This document shows, piece after piece, positions 1 through 6,593 of a stretch of 8,161 bases of DNA (position 1 is its first letter; each line of letters begins with the position of its first letter). Where the stretch lies: the NCBI GenBank assembly GCA_031394335.1, contig JANMXS010000061.1, forward strand, positions 1 to 8,161, read 5' to 3'. This DNA comes from UKL13-2 sp031394335. Its GTDB lineage: Bacteria; Pseudomonadota; Gammaproteobacteria; Burkholderiales; Usitatibacteraceae. Made by a program: the position numbers and the translations under genes. The notes under the pieces were generated by a model. It had not been told where the DNA came from and did no database searches. It saw only the letters and a list, made by a program, of their open reading frames with translations.

Positions 1-548
1 TTCGGCAGCAGAACCTTGTCAACAACATGGATAACGCCGTTTGATTGGATGACGTCGCCGATCGTGACGTTGGCGGTGCCGCCTTTTTCGTCGGTGACAT
101 TGATGCCTTTGTCTTTGACGGTTGCGGTCAGCGTGCCGCCGGATACGGTCTTCAGTGTTGCCTTGCCGCCGCCAGCCTTGATTTCCTTCATCAGCTCGGC
201 GGCGTCATGCTTGCCGGCCACCACGTGATAGGTGAGGATTTTGGTGAGCGTCGGCTTGTTTTCCGGCTTCAACAGCGTGTCGACGGTACCGACGGGCAAT
301 GCGGCGAATGCGGCATTGGTCGGCGCGAAGACGGTGAACGGTCCCGGTCCTTTCAGGGTTTCCACCAGGCCGGCGGCTTTGACAGCGGCGACGAGGGTAG
401 TGTGGTCTTTGGAATTGACGGCGTTGTCGATGATGTCCTTGTTCGCATACATCGGCGCGCCACCGACGGTGACTTGCGCGAAGGATGACACTGCGGATAA
501 CGACAGGGCGATGGCGAAGCCAATTTTACGAAGTGCTTGGGTGTTCAT
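1..548 (-). CDS. Secreted fasciclin (FAS1) domain protein, 3' end cut by window edge
   Basis: I translated this by hand from the minus strand; 182 codons are visible and the frame is open to the window edge. Residues 1-24 form a signal peptide with probable cleavage SSFA|Q, so the protein is exported. One FAS1 domain fills the rest: the first conserved block is FTVFAPTNAAF (about 71-81), the central Tyr-His is in TYHVVAG (about 106-112), and the second block GVIHVVDKVLLP (171-182) stands at the edge. FAS1 proteins normally end within a few residues of that block, so little is missing. The ATG at 548 follows AAGGA (557-561) with an 8-base spacer. FAS1 domains generally mediate adhesion or protein-protein contact outside the membrane; no specific partner can be read here. 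The gene shares its strand with the MgtC/SapB gene upstream but lies 183 bases away, so it probably has its own promoter. Confidence 0.93.
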   Translation of the reverse strand, partial: MNTQALRKIGFAIALSLSAVSSFAQVTVGGAPMYANKDIIDNAVNSKDHTTLVAAVKAAGLVETLKGPGPFTVFAPTNAAFAALPVGTVDTLLKPENKPTLTKILTYHVVAGKHDAAELMKEIKAGGGKATLKTVSGGTLTATVKDKGINVTDEKGGTANVTIGDVIQSNGVIHVVDKVLLP

Positions 549-731
549 TTGCGAATTCCTTGAAGGGTTAAATAAATGAGGGGCAAGCGTTATTGCCACT
601 GCCGTCTATTACGACGCATTGATTTAACTGGATTCAGAATTCGCGGCGGGGCGGCGGCAGGCGCTGAAAAAATCGTTGCCCGCAGGGTTACGCCGGCCTT
701 GCGTTGGGCGTGCCTTCAGCGGGGCATATCC
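549..731. other. Intergenic region between MgtC/SapB gene and fasciclin gene
   Basis: This 183-base gap should hold the end of the MgtC/SapB transcript and the fasciclin promoter, both on the minus strand. The part next to the fasciclin start (about 555-630) is AT-richer than its surroundings, as expected for a promoter. I cannot find a -35/-10 pair close enough to consensus to name. A short inverted repeat, CGTC-N6-GACG, lies at about 603-616 and is too weak to call an operator. Apart from the weak terminator candidate at 667-692 I see no other structure. Confidence 0.4.
667..692 (-). terminator. Weak candidate terminator after the MgtC/SapB gene
   Basis: Read on the minus strand, a small interrupted hairpin (CGT-AA-CCC-TGC-GGG-CA-ACG, 692-674) is followed after one base by six T residues (672-667). 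It sits about 40 bases after the MgtC/SapB stop codon, a sensible place for Rho-independent termination. The stem is short and has an internal mismatch, so this is a tentative call. Confidence 0.28.
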
Positions 732-1181
732 TCAGTTGCGCGGCGGCGGGCTTTCGAAGAAGCGATGCTCGATCCAGTGCAGCACAATATTGGCAACCAG
801 CAATACCGCCGCTGCCAGTATCGCCATCAACGGGAAATTCAATCCGGCCAGTATGCCAATCGCGGCGGTGCACCAGATGGTTGCGGCCGTATTCAGTCCG
901 CGGATCGTCGGGCCTTCATGCCAGATGACGCCGGCGCACATGAAGCCCACGCCGGAGACGACCTGTGCCGCGATTCGGGTCGGGCTCGAATCCTGGGTCA
1001 CCAATAGCGCCACCAGCACATAGGCGGCCGAGCCCATGCAGACGAGGGCATTGGTATGCAGGCCGGCGGGTTGTTTGCGCAGCTGGCGCTCGAAGCCGAT
1101 GGCCGCGCCGAGCAATAGAGCCAGTACCAAGCCGATCAAAGCCTGCATGATCACCGGTGTTAAGCTGAAATTGATTTCCAT
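732..1181 (-). CDS. MgtC/SapB family inner-membrane protein (short form)
   Basis: A 149-residue, very hydrophobic protein with about four or five membrane segments. It carries the family signatures: GAAIGFERQLRKQPAGLHT (about 25-43, with the conserved Glu31 and Arg32), the GSA turn (50-52), SGVGFMCAGVI (76-86), and RGLNTAATIWCTAAIG (94-109). It has the N-terminal membrane domain only and lacks the soluble C-terminal domain of Salmonella MgtC (about 230 residues), so it belongs to the short SapB-like group. Salmonella MgtC inhibits the F-type ATP synthase and supports growth in low magnesium and in macrophages; the short homologues have no settled role, and none can be inferred here. I chose the ATG at 1181, with AGGA at 1185-1188 at a short 3-base spacing. 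A TTG at 1202 in the same frame has no ribosome site. The gene is head-to-head with the DUF2252 gene. Confidence 0.88.
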   Translation of the reverse strand: MEINFSLTPVIMQALIGLVLALLLGAAIGFERQLRKQPAGLHTNALVCMGSAAYVLVALLVTQDSSPTRIAAQVVSGVGFMCAGVIWHEGPTIRGLNTAATIWCTAAIGILAGLNFPLMAILAAAVLLVANIVLHWIEHRFFESPPPRN

Positions 1182-1188
1182 ATTTCCT

Positions 1189-1193
1189 GAGGG
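1189..1193 (+). promoter_or_regulatory. Ribosome binding site fixing the DUF2252 start
   Basis: GAGGG lies 11 bases before the ATG at 1205. An in-frame GTG at 1193 would overlap this site and has nothing suitable ahead of it, so the ATG is preferred. The minus-strand AGGA of the MgtC/SapB gene (1185-1188) is directly adjacent, so the two ribosome sites stand back to back. Confidence 0.55.
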
Positions 1194-1204
1194 TGTTCGC
1201 AATT

Positions 1205-2428
1205 ATGCAATCGATAAGCAAAGCCATTCTGGATGATAACCGCGGACGCGACCCCGAGCGTCTCAGGATGAAACTGGCAGCATTGCGAGCCGATCCGTTT
1301 TCATTCTTTCGCGGCACTTGCCCGCTGTTTTACCGCACGCTGCAGCTGGATCACTCACTGCGTTCATCGCCGATGGTACTCGCCTGCGGCGACCTCCATC
1401 TGGAGAACTTCGGCAGCTACAAGGGCGATAACCGCCTAGTCTACTTTGACCTGAATGATTTCGATGAAAGCTGTCGCGCCCCGGTGGCGTACGATCTGGT
1501 GCGGTTTCTGGCCAGCACCCTTGTTGCCGCAAAGTCCCTGAAAATCAGCGACAAAGCCGCTGCCAAATTGGCGACCGGATTCATCGATACCTATGCCGCA
1601 AACGTGATGGCCGGCAAGCCGCGCTGGGTGGAGCGTTCGCTCGCCACCGGGCCGGTGAAAAAATTGCTGCAAAGCCTGAAGGGCCGCCACCGCATCGATC
1701 TGATCCGCGAACGCACGCTGCGAAAAGGCCAGAAAATCCGCCTGATCGTCGATGGCAAAAAGACGCTTGCGGCGTCGCCTCAGGATCGCGCCCGCGCCGA
1801 ATCGATTCTCGGCGCCTATGCCAGCACCCAGCCATCGCCCGTTTTTTTTGAGCCGCTGGATATTGCACGCCGCATCGCCGGCAATGGCAGCCTGGGACTC
1901 GAGCGTTATGTGGTGCTGGTGCGCGGCAATGGTTCGCTGGAGGGTCAGTACCTGATTGACATCAAAATCGCCAACCCATCAGCGCTTGCGGCCAGCCTTG
2001 ACGGCGCGCAGCCACGATGGCGCAGCGACGCTGAGCGGGTGGTATCGGTTCAACACATTACCCAGGCCATTTCGCCAGCGCTGCTCGGTGCGGTCGGCGT
2101 AGGCAAGCGCTCATACTTGATCAAGGAGTTGCAGCCGACGGTCGATCGCGTCAATTTGTCGGCATTGCGCGGCAAGGCAGATGGCTTGAGCGATGTCATC
2201 CGCACCATAGCCGAAGTCACGGCCTGGGGCCATTTGCGGACTTGCGGCCGCCTTGAAGCCGCCTCGGTTGAAACCCTCGCCGCCTTTGCCGCAGGTGCCG
2301 ACTGGCGAAAGCGGATATTGGAAAACGCCCAAAACGCAAAGGACCTGGTGTTGCAACAGTGGCAATCCTATTCGGTAGAATACGATGCGGATGCAGAGCG
2401 GCTGTTGCCAGCATCTGGCCGGAATTGA
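1205..2428 (+). CDS. DUF2252 family protein with kinase-like motifs
   Basis: A 407-residue cytoplasmic protein with no signal peptide or membrane segment and a length normal for DUF2252 (COG4320). Family landmarks in order: PFSFFRGT (31-38), CGDLHLENFG (61-70), FDLNDFDES (81-89), VAYDLVRFLAST (94-105), then after a charged middle section DIARRIAGNGSLG (219-231), LIDIKIANPSA (250-260), YLIKELQP (304-311) and AWGHLRTCGR (340-349). GDLHxEN followed by DFDE resembles the catalytic and metal-binding loops of aminoglycoside-phosphotransferase-like kinases. The later Gly-rich GNGSLG plus IDIK resembles a nucleotide-binding loop and its lysine. No substrate or reaction is established for the family to my knowledge; phosphotransfer is inference. 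The start at 1205 is supported by GAGGG at 1189-1193. The gene diverges from the MgtC/SapB gene, and no nearby gene points to a pathway. Confidence 0.87.
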   Translation: MQSISKAILDDNRGRDPERLRMKLAALRADPFSFFRGTCPLFYRTLQLDHSLRSSPMVLACGDLHLENFGSYKGDNRLVYFDLNDFDESCRAPVAYDLVRFLASTLVAAKSLKISDKAAAKLATGFIDTYAANVMAGKPRWVERSLATGPVKKLLQSLKGRHRIDLIRERTLRKGQKIRLIVDGKKTLAASPQDRARAESILGAYASTQPSPVFFEPLDIARRIAGNGSLGLERYVVLVRGNGSLEGQYLIDIKIANPSALAASLDGAQPRWRSDAERVVSVQHITQAISPALLGAVGVGKRSYLIKELQPTVDRVNLSALRGKADGLSDVIRTIAEVTAWGHLRTCGRLEAASVETLAAFAAGADWRKRILENAQNAKDLVLQQWQSYSVEYDADAERLLPASGRN

Positions 2429-2839
2429 TGGCCTAGCGCGAAGGCATTATTACGATATAAAAATAAAAATTCAAGCATTGGCGCGGCTTTCGAGGCAAAA
2501 GCAAAAGGCGCCGAGGGCATTGGCGCCGTCGAGGTGGATTCCGCCAAGAACACCATCACGGTGAGAGTGCCGATCCCGCTCTACCCGCTGCCCTACACCG
2601 AGACGATCACCACTGACGAGCCCGAAGGCTCCACGGACACGCCCACTCCCAAAGGCCCTCAGCAGAAGCAGCATATGTTTCGCACCCATGCCGGCGGCAC
2701 CATGTCGCCCGACAAACCATTCACGGTACCGCTCAAAGGCGGCTGGCGCAGCCAGTCCGGCGAACAGGTGGTGATGTTGAAAGGCGAATTTGGCGATGCC
2801 GGAAAACTGGTGGTGCGCTGGAAATTCACGGTTCAATGA
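2429..2839 (+). pseudogene. Probable 3' remnant of an unrecognised gene
   Basis: The frame used by the DUF2252 gene stays open after its TGA (2426-2428) up to a TGA at 2837-2839. From about 2471 it reads as genuine protein, with GC-rich third codon positions and a balanced composition: residues include FEAKAKGAEGIGAVEV, then PIPLYPLPYTETITTDEPEG, and the C-terminal stretch GEFGDAGKLVVRWKFTVQ. There is no ATG before position 2675. The GTG at 2534 would give 101 residues but has GAGGG 16 bases away, too far, and the ATG at 2675 would give only 55. The segment 2447-2475 between the DUF2252 stop and the coding-like part is strikingly AT-rich and may mark the breakpoint. I do not recognise the family. 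The basic reading is a gene that lost its 5' part; a small expressed protein from GTG 2534 is the alternative. Confidence 0.5.
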
Positions 2840-2846
2840 GCGCTGT

Positions 2847-2880
2847 GCCGCATGTCAAGACAGTCGCGCGCAAATGCGGC
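2847..2880. terminator. Possible bidirectional hairpin between converging genes
   Basis: GCCGCAT (2847-2853) and ATGCGGC (2874-2880) form a perfect 7-base inverted repeat around a 20-base loop, exactly between the stop at 2839 on the plus strand and the stop at 2881 on the minus strand. The position fits a shared terminator, but the loop is long and there is no T-run on either strand, so the call is weak. Confidence 0.25.
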
Positions 2881-3858
2881 TCACTCAATCTTGATATTGG
2901 CGGCACGGATAATCGGCCACCATTTTTCCACCTCGGCCCGATGGTAGGCCCCGTGCCCGGCCGGCGTTTCCTGTTCCGCGGTCGGCAATTCCTGGCCGAG
3001 GTCGGCAAGGTGTTTGCGCACGGCAGGATCGGCGAGTGCGGCCCGCAATGCGCCATTGATGCGCTCGACGATGGCCTTGTCCGTATTCTTCGGCGCCCAC
3101 AAGCCGTACCACACGGATACCTGCAGGCCGGGATAGCCAATTTCATCGACGGTCGGAATATCAGGCGCTGACTGGAGGCGCTGTTTGGCGGTAACGGCAT
3201 AGGCTTTGATGCTGCCCTTGCGGATAAACGGCAGAGAATTCGAGGGCTGGTCGACCATCAAGGAAATATGGCCGGCCAGCAGGTCCTGAATGGCCGGCGC
3301 CGATCCTTTGTAGGGGATGAATTCAACCTCGGCGCCGGTCTCCTTGCGAAAGTTCAGGCCGCCGATATGGGTCGCCGAGCCGACGCCGGCGGTTCCCATC
3401 GTCGCCTTGCCGGGATTGGCTTTCAACCATGCGAGCAGGTCGCTGAATGAGCCCGCCGGTACTGCCGGACCTGAAACGATCACCATCGGATTGGTCGCGA
3501 TCATTCCCAGCGGCTCGAGATCCTTGATCAGATCGTATTGCAGGGGATAGATCGCGCCATTGATGACATGCGTGGCCCAGTGGCCGATGCTCAGGGTGTA
3601 GCCATCGGGTGCCGCCTTGGCAACGCGCCCGACCGCGATGGAGCCGGCGGCGCCCGGCAGATTCTCGACGATGATCGCCTGCCCGAGCGTCTTTGCCATC
3701 GGCGCGGCGATGATCCTTGCCAGGGTATCGACCGGTCCGCCCGCCGAAAAGGGAACGACCAGCGTGATCGGCCTGGACGAAAATTCGGCAGCTTCGACAG
3801 GCAATGCCGAGGCCGAAAGAAGCGCTGCGGCAGCGAGCAAATATTTTGTCATGGCCAT
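2881..3858 (-). CDS. Bug/TctC-family tripartite-transporter periplasmic binding protein
   Basis: A 325-residue secreted binding protein of standard Bug length (about 320-330). Residues 1-23 are a signal peptide ending VEA|AE. Family blocks: RPITLVVPFSAGGPVDTLAR (29-48), where the usual Pro-Gly-Gly is Ala-Gly-Gly, VENLPGAAGSIA (64-75) in the ligand loop, PDGYTL (84-89), VEFIPYKGSAPAIQDLLAGH (178-197), DIPTVDEIGYPG (233-244) and WYGLWAP (250-256). TctC relatives capture citrate, other carboxylates or aromatic acids and deliver them to a TctA/TctB permease, but no TctA or TctB gene is present, so this is an orphan. The ATG at 3858 has AGGA (3867-3870) at an 8-base spacing; the ATG at 3852 is less well placed. 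It is the last gene of the apparent operon, 46 bases after the cytochrome gene. A carboxylate or aromatic acid ligand is inferred from context only. Confidence 0.93.
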   Translation of the reverse strand: MAMTKYLLAAAALLSASALPVEAAEFSSRPITLVVPFSAGGPVDTLARIIAAPMAKTLGQAIIVENLPGAAGSIAVGRVAKAAPDGYTLSIGHWATHVINGAIYPLQYDLIKDLEPLGMIATNPMVIVSGPAVPAGSFSDLLAWLKANPGKATMGTAGVGSATHIGGLNFRKETGAEVEFIPYKGSAPAIQDLLAGHISLMVDQPSNSLPFIRKGSIKAYAVTAKQRLQSAPDIPTVDEIGYPGLQVSVWYGLWAPKNTDKAIVERINGALRAALADPAVRKHLADLGQELPTAEQETPAGHGAYHRAEVEKWWPIIRAANIKIE

Positions 3859-3904
3859 GGTCTTCTTCCTCGCCTTCTATGTGCGCAATGCGGTTGACCG
3901 AGAC

Positions 3905-4270
3905 TTACATATTCGCGAGTAGCGGAATATCCCTGGCCTTCGGCCCGGCCTTGATGGTCGAGAGATAGGCATGGATATCGGCCAGGTCGGCATCGTTCAC
4001 AAATTTTTCGTCATAGCGAGGCATATCCTGGCGCGGGTTGCGCAGCTGGATTTTCATCGCGTCCACCGGCCACACATTGGGTGCGAGCCGCGGCCCACTG
4101 GTGCGTTCGCCGCCATTGCCGACGGTGCCGTGGCAGGTGAAGCACATATTCTGCTGATACAACTTCTGGCCACGCTCGGCCGACGGCGCATTGCTGCTAT
4201 CGGTGGCCCATGACGGCGCGGCGATGGCCACGGATAGGGATAGGGTCAGCAGGAATAATTTTGCACGCAT
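3905..4270 (-). CDS. Small periplasmic class I cytochrome c
   Basis: A 121-residue exported monohaem cytochrome. Residues 1-22 are a signal peptide (probable cleavage PSWA|TD). Haem is attached at CFTCH (Cys43, Cys46, His47), and Met83 in QDMPRYDEKF is the likely distal ligand. VNDADLADIHAYLSTI (91-106) is the typical C-terminal helix of class I cytochromes c. It would carry single electrons in the periplasm, usually between a dehydrogenase and the respiratory chain; its donor is not encoded here. The ATG at 4270 follows GAGGAG with a 9-base spacer; a longer reading from GTG 4318 would add 16 polar residues in front of the signal peptide and is rejected. It lies 53 bases downstream of the ABC-type binding protein and 46 upstream of the Bug gene, on the same strand. 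It resembles cytochromes that accompany molybdenum or quinoprotein dehydrogenases (inference). Confidence 0.93.
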   Translation of the reverse strand: MRAKLFLLTLSLSVAIAAPSWATDSSNAPSAERGQKLYQQNMCFTCHGTVGNGGERTSGPRLAPNVWPVDAMKIQLRNPRQDMPRYDEKFVNDADLADIHAYLSTIKAGPKARDIPLLANM

Positions 4271-4279
4271 GATGTTGTT

Positions 4280-4285
4280 CTCCTC
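4280..4285 (-). promoter_or_regulatory. Strong ribosome binding site of the cytochrome c gene
   Basis: GAGGAG on the minus strand ends 9 bases before the ATG at 4270. It decides for that start over the in-frame GTG at 4318, and it shows that this gene has independent translation initiation within the operon. Confidence 0.75.
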
Positions 4286-4323
4286 ATTATTTTCGTATTG
4301 ATACAACTTCAGGGCCACACGGC

Positions 4324-5388
4324 TTACTTGCTGCTGCGCTTGATAATGACGTCGTCAAACAGTGCGCTTGATTTTGCGGATTCGTCGAGCAATGTCGACG
4401 GGTTCAGTACCTTGACCGATAGCTTGCTCAGCGGTGATTCCAGATGCCGGTTGCTTGGCGCATAGCCCAGTTTGGCAATCTGGCGATTGCCTTCCTCGCT
4501 CAGCAGATAATCGTAGAACAGCAGGGCGGCATGCGGATGCGGGGCTTTTTTCATTACCGCCATGCCGTCGGAAATGGCGACCGCCGGCTCGATCGCAAAC
4601 CAGTCGATCGGTGCGCCTTTCTTTTTCAGTTGTTCGGGGCTGTATTGATAAACGGTCAATGCCAGCGGTACTTCGCCCGAGGCAGTCAGGTTGACCAATA
4701 GCGGATGCCCGACGCGGGTGGACAGGCCGTTGGCGACCAATTCGCGAAAGAACTTCAGGCCGCTGCCTTCGCCTTGCTTGGCGTCCATATCCCGCATCAC
4801 GCTGTAAAACCATTCGTGATCGGAAGCCTCGATGCTGAGCTTGCCTTTCCACTTGGGATCCAGCAAGTCTGCGTATGTTTTAGGCAGCTCATCTTTCCTG
4901 ATCCTGGCGGTGTTGTAGGCCTGCACAAAAATGAAGATCAGGGTCGGCGCCCATTCACGGTGCGCCGGCAGCACGCCGTCGATCAGATTTTTATGTTCGG
5001 GTGAGCGCACTTCCTGGGTGAGCTTTTCGCGATACAGGGCTTCCATCGGTGGCGAGATACTTTCAACCACATCGACGGTCCAGCGCCCACCCCTGGCTTC
5101 GGCCATCACGCGCTGCAATACCGCCTCCGAACGCGCCCGCCATACGTCTACCTTGATACCGTATTTTTTCTCGAATGCATCGATGATCGGTTTCAGGTAC
5201 TCCGGCGGGATGGTGGTGTAGAACTGCAGCATGCCTTCTTTTTTGGCGCCGGCAATCAGGCGGGCCATGCGGTCGGGGCCTTCATAGCTGGCGAGTTCAG
5301 ACAGGGTTTGGGCGTGGCTTGTGGTCGCGAGCAGGTTGAGTGTGGCGACCAAGGACAGTAAAAATTTCCCGATTAGTGCTGTGTTCAT
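4324..5388 (-). CDS. ABC-type periplasmic solute-binding protein (AfuA/PotD-like fold)
   Basis: A 354-residue exported binding protein. Residues 1-26 are a signal peptide (hydrophobic core KFLLSLVATLNLLAT, cleavage SHA|Q). The mature part has the two-lobed family layout: AKKEGMLQFYTT (48-59), IIDAFEKKYGIKVDVWRA (68-85), VDVVES (105-110), YADLLDPKWKGKLSIE (172-187), FAIEPAVAISDGMAVMKKAPHP (264-285) and AALLFYDYLLSEEG (287-300). Relatives bind ferric iron, phosphonates, polyamines, thiamine or sugar phosphates. The adjacent tyrosine pair of ferric-binding proteins is absent, which argues against iron. No permease or ATPase gene follows, so it is an orphan. I chose the ATG at 5388, with GAGAGGG 7 bases ahead; the ATG at 5394 overlaps the pcaF stop as ATGA but has the site only 1 base away. 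Its placement directly after pcaF suggests an aromatic or dicarboxylic acid ligand (inference). Confidence 0.92.
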   Translation of the reverse strand: MNTALIGKFLLSLVATLNLLATTSHAQTLSELASYEGPDRMARLIAGAKKEGMLQFYTTIPPEYLKPIIDAFEKKYGIKVDVWRARSEAVLQRVMAEARGGRWTVDVVESISPPMEALYREKLTQEVRSPEHKNLIDGVLPAHREWAPTLIFIFVQAYNTARIRKDELPKTYADLLDPKWKGKLSIEASDHEWFYSVMRDMDAKQGEGSGLKFFRELVANGLSTRVGHPLLVNLTASGEVPLALTVYQYSPEQLKKKGAPIDWFAIEPAVAISDGMAVMKKAPHPHAALLFYDYLLSEEGNRQIAKLGYAPSNRHLESPLSKLSVKVLNPSTLLDESAKSSALFDDVIIKRSSK

Positions 5389-5390
5389 GC

Positions 5391-6593
5391 TCATACCCTC
5401 TCGATAATCACGGCGATACCTTGCCCCACGCCGATGCACATGGTGCACAGCGCATAGCGTCCCTTGCGGCGATGCAACTCATACATGGCCGTGGTGATCA
5501 GGCGCGCGCCGGAGGCGCCCAGCGGATGGCCCAGTGCAATCGCGCCGCCATTGGGATTGACGTGCGCCGCATCGTCGGCCAAACCGAGTTCACGCATCAC
5601 CGCCAGCCCCTGCGAGGCGAAGGCTTCATTCAGCTCGATCACGTCCATTTGCGCCAACGTCAAGCCGGCCAGCGCCAGCACTTTGCGCGTGGCCGGTGCC
5701 GGGCCCATGCCCATGATGCGTGGCGCGAGGCCGGCGGTGGCCATGGCGACGATGCGCGCTTTCGGCACCAATCCGAAACGTTTCGCGCTATCGGCATTGG
5801 CAATCAGCAGGGCGCAGGAACCATCGTTCACGCCGGAGGCATTGCCGGCGGTAACCGAGCCCGTGTCCTTGACGATCGGCTTTAATTTGGCGAGCGATTC
5901 GATCGAGGTTTCGCGCGGATGTTCATCCTTCAAAACCACGATGGGATCGCCTTTTTTCTGCGCCAAGGTGACCGGCACGATCTCATTGTTGAAGTGACCT
6001 GCCGCCTGTGCAGCCACCGCGCGCTGCTGGCTGCGTAGTGCAAAGGTGTCCTGATCGGCGCGCAAAATTTTATAATCCTCGGCGACGTTCTCGGCGGTTT
6101 CGGGCATCTGATCAACGCCGTACATTGCTTTCATTTCGGCATTGATGAAGCGCCAACCGATGGTGGTGTCGTAGACCGCGTTGGTTCTTGAAAATGCGGC
6201 ATCCGCCTTGGGCATCACAAACGGAGCGCGGCTCATGCTCTCGACGCCACCGGCAATCATCAAGCCAGTCTCGCCGGATTTGATGGCGCGCGCCGCTGTG
6301 CCGACCGCGTCCATGCCCGAGCCGCACAGCCGATTCACAGTGCTGCCCGGTACTTCCTTGGGCAAGCCGGCCAGCAGCAGGGCCATGCGCGCGACGTTGC
6401 GATTGTCCTCGCCGGCCTGGTTGGCGCAACCCATGATGACATCATCAATCGTCGACCAATCCACTTTGGGATTGCGTTCCATCAAGGCCTTGATCGACAG
6501 CGCGGCCAGGTCGTCGGTGCGTACGCCGGACAGCGCGCCACCGTAGCGGCCGAAGGGGGTGCGAAGCGCGTCGCAAATGAAAGCATCGCTCAT
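5391..6593 (-). CDS. pcaF: 3-oxoadipyl-CoA thiolase
   Basis: Catalyses thiolytic cleavage of 3-oxoadipyl-CoA to succinyl-CoA and acetyl-CoA, the last step of the beta-ketoadipate pathway, in the cytoplasm. The 400-residue length is that of PcaF. The acyl-accepting Cys90 lies in NRLCGSGMD (87-95), the active-site Asn322 in ELNEAF (320-325), His356 in GHPLGASGAR (355-364), and the second catalytic Cys386 in CIGVGQG (386-392). The N-terminus (CDALRTPFGRYGGALSGVRTDD) and GCANQAGEDNRNVARM (55-70) point to the oxoadipyl-CoA subfamily rather than acetoacetyl-CoA thiolases, as do the neighbours pcaI and pcaJ. The ATG at 6593 overlaps the pcaJ stop as ATGA and has no good ribosome site ahead of it, so translation probably depends on coupling to pcaJ. 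A related use in phenylacetate or dicarboxylate breakdown cannot be excluded. Confidence 0.96.
   Translation of the reverse strand: MSDAFICDALRTPFGRYGGALSGVRTDDLAALSIKALMERNPKVDWSTIDDVIMGCANQAGEDNRNVARMALLLAGLPKEVPGSTVNRLCGSGMDAVGTAARAIKSGETGLMIAGGVESMSRAPFVMPKADAAFSRTNAVYDTTIGWRFINAEMKAMYGVDQMPETAENVAEDYKILRADQDTFALRSQQRAVAAQAAGHFNNEIVPVTLAQKKGDPIVVLKDEHPRETSIESLAKLKPIVKDTGSVTAGNASGVNDGSCALLIANADSAKRFGLVPKARIVAMATAGLAPRIMGMGPAPATRKVLALAGLTLAQMDVIELNEAFASQGLAVMRELGLADDAAHVNPNGGAIALGHPLGASGARLITTAMYELHRRKGRYALCTMCIGVGQGIAVIIERV
5396..5402 (-). promoter_or_regulatory. Ribosome binding site deciding the binding-protein start
   Basis: GAGAGGG on the minus strand lies inside the last codons of pcaF. 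It is 7 bases from the ATG at 5388 and only 1 base from the ATG at 5394, so it favours the downstream ATG. Both choices give the same signal peptide core. Confidence 0.6.

Noticed and set aside
45..488. Plus-strand open frames over the fasciclin gene
   Set aside because: The minus strand encodes a clear signal peptide and FAS1 domain over the same bases.
2471..2836. Minus-strand open frame of 121 codons opposite the gene remnant
   Set aside because: The plus frame has the better third-position GC pattern and plausible protein composition; the minus frame resembles nothing and has no ribosome site that I can see.
4271..4318. Longer cytochrome c from a GTG at 4318
   Set aside because: It would place 16 polar residues before the signal peptide and ignore the strong GAGGAG ahead of the ATG at 4270.
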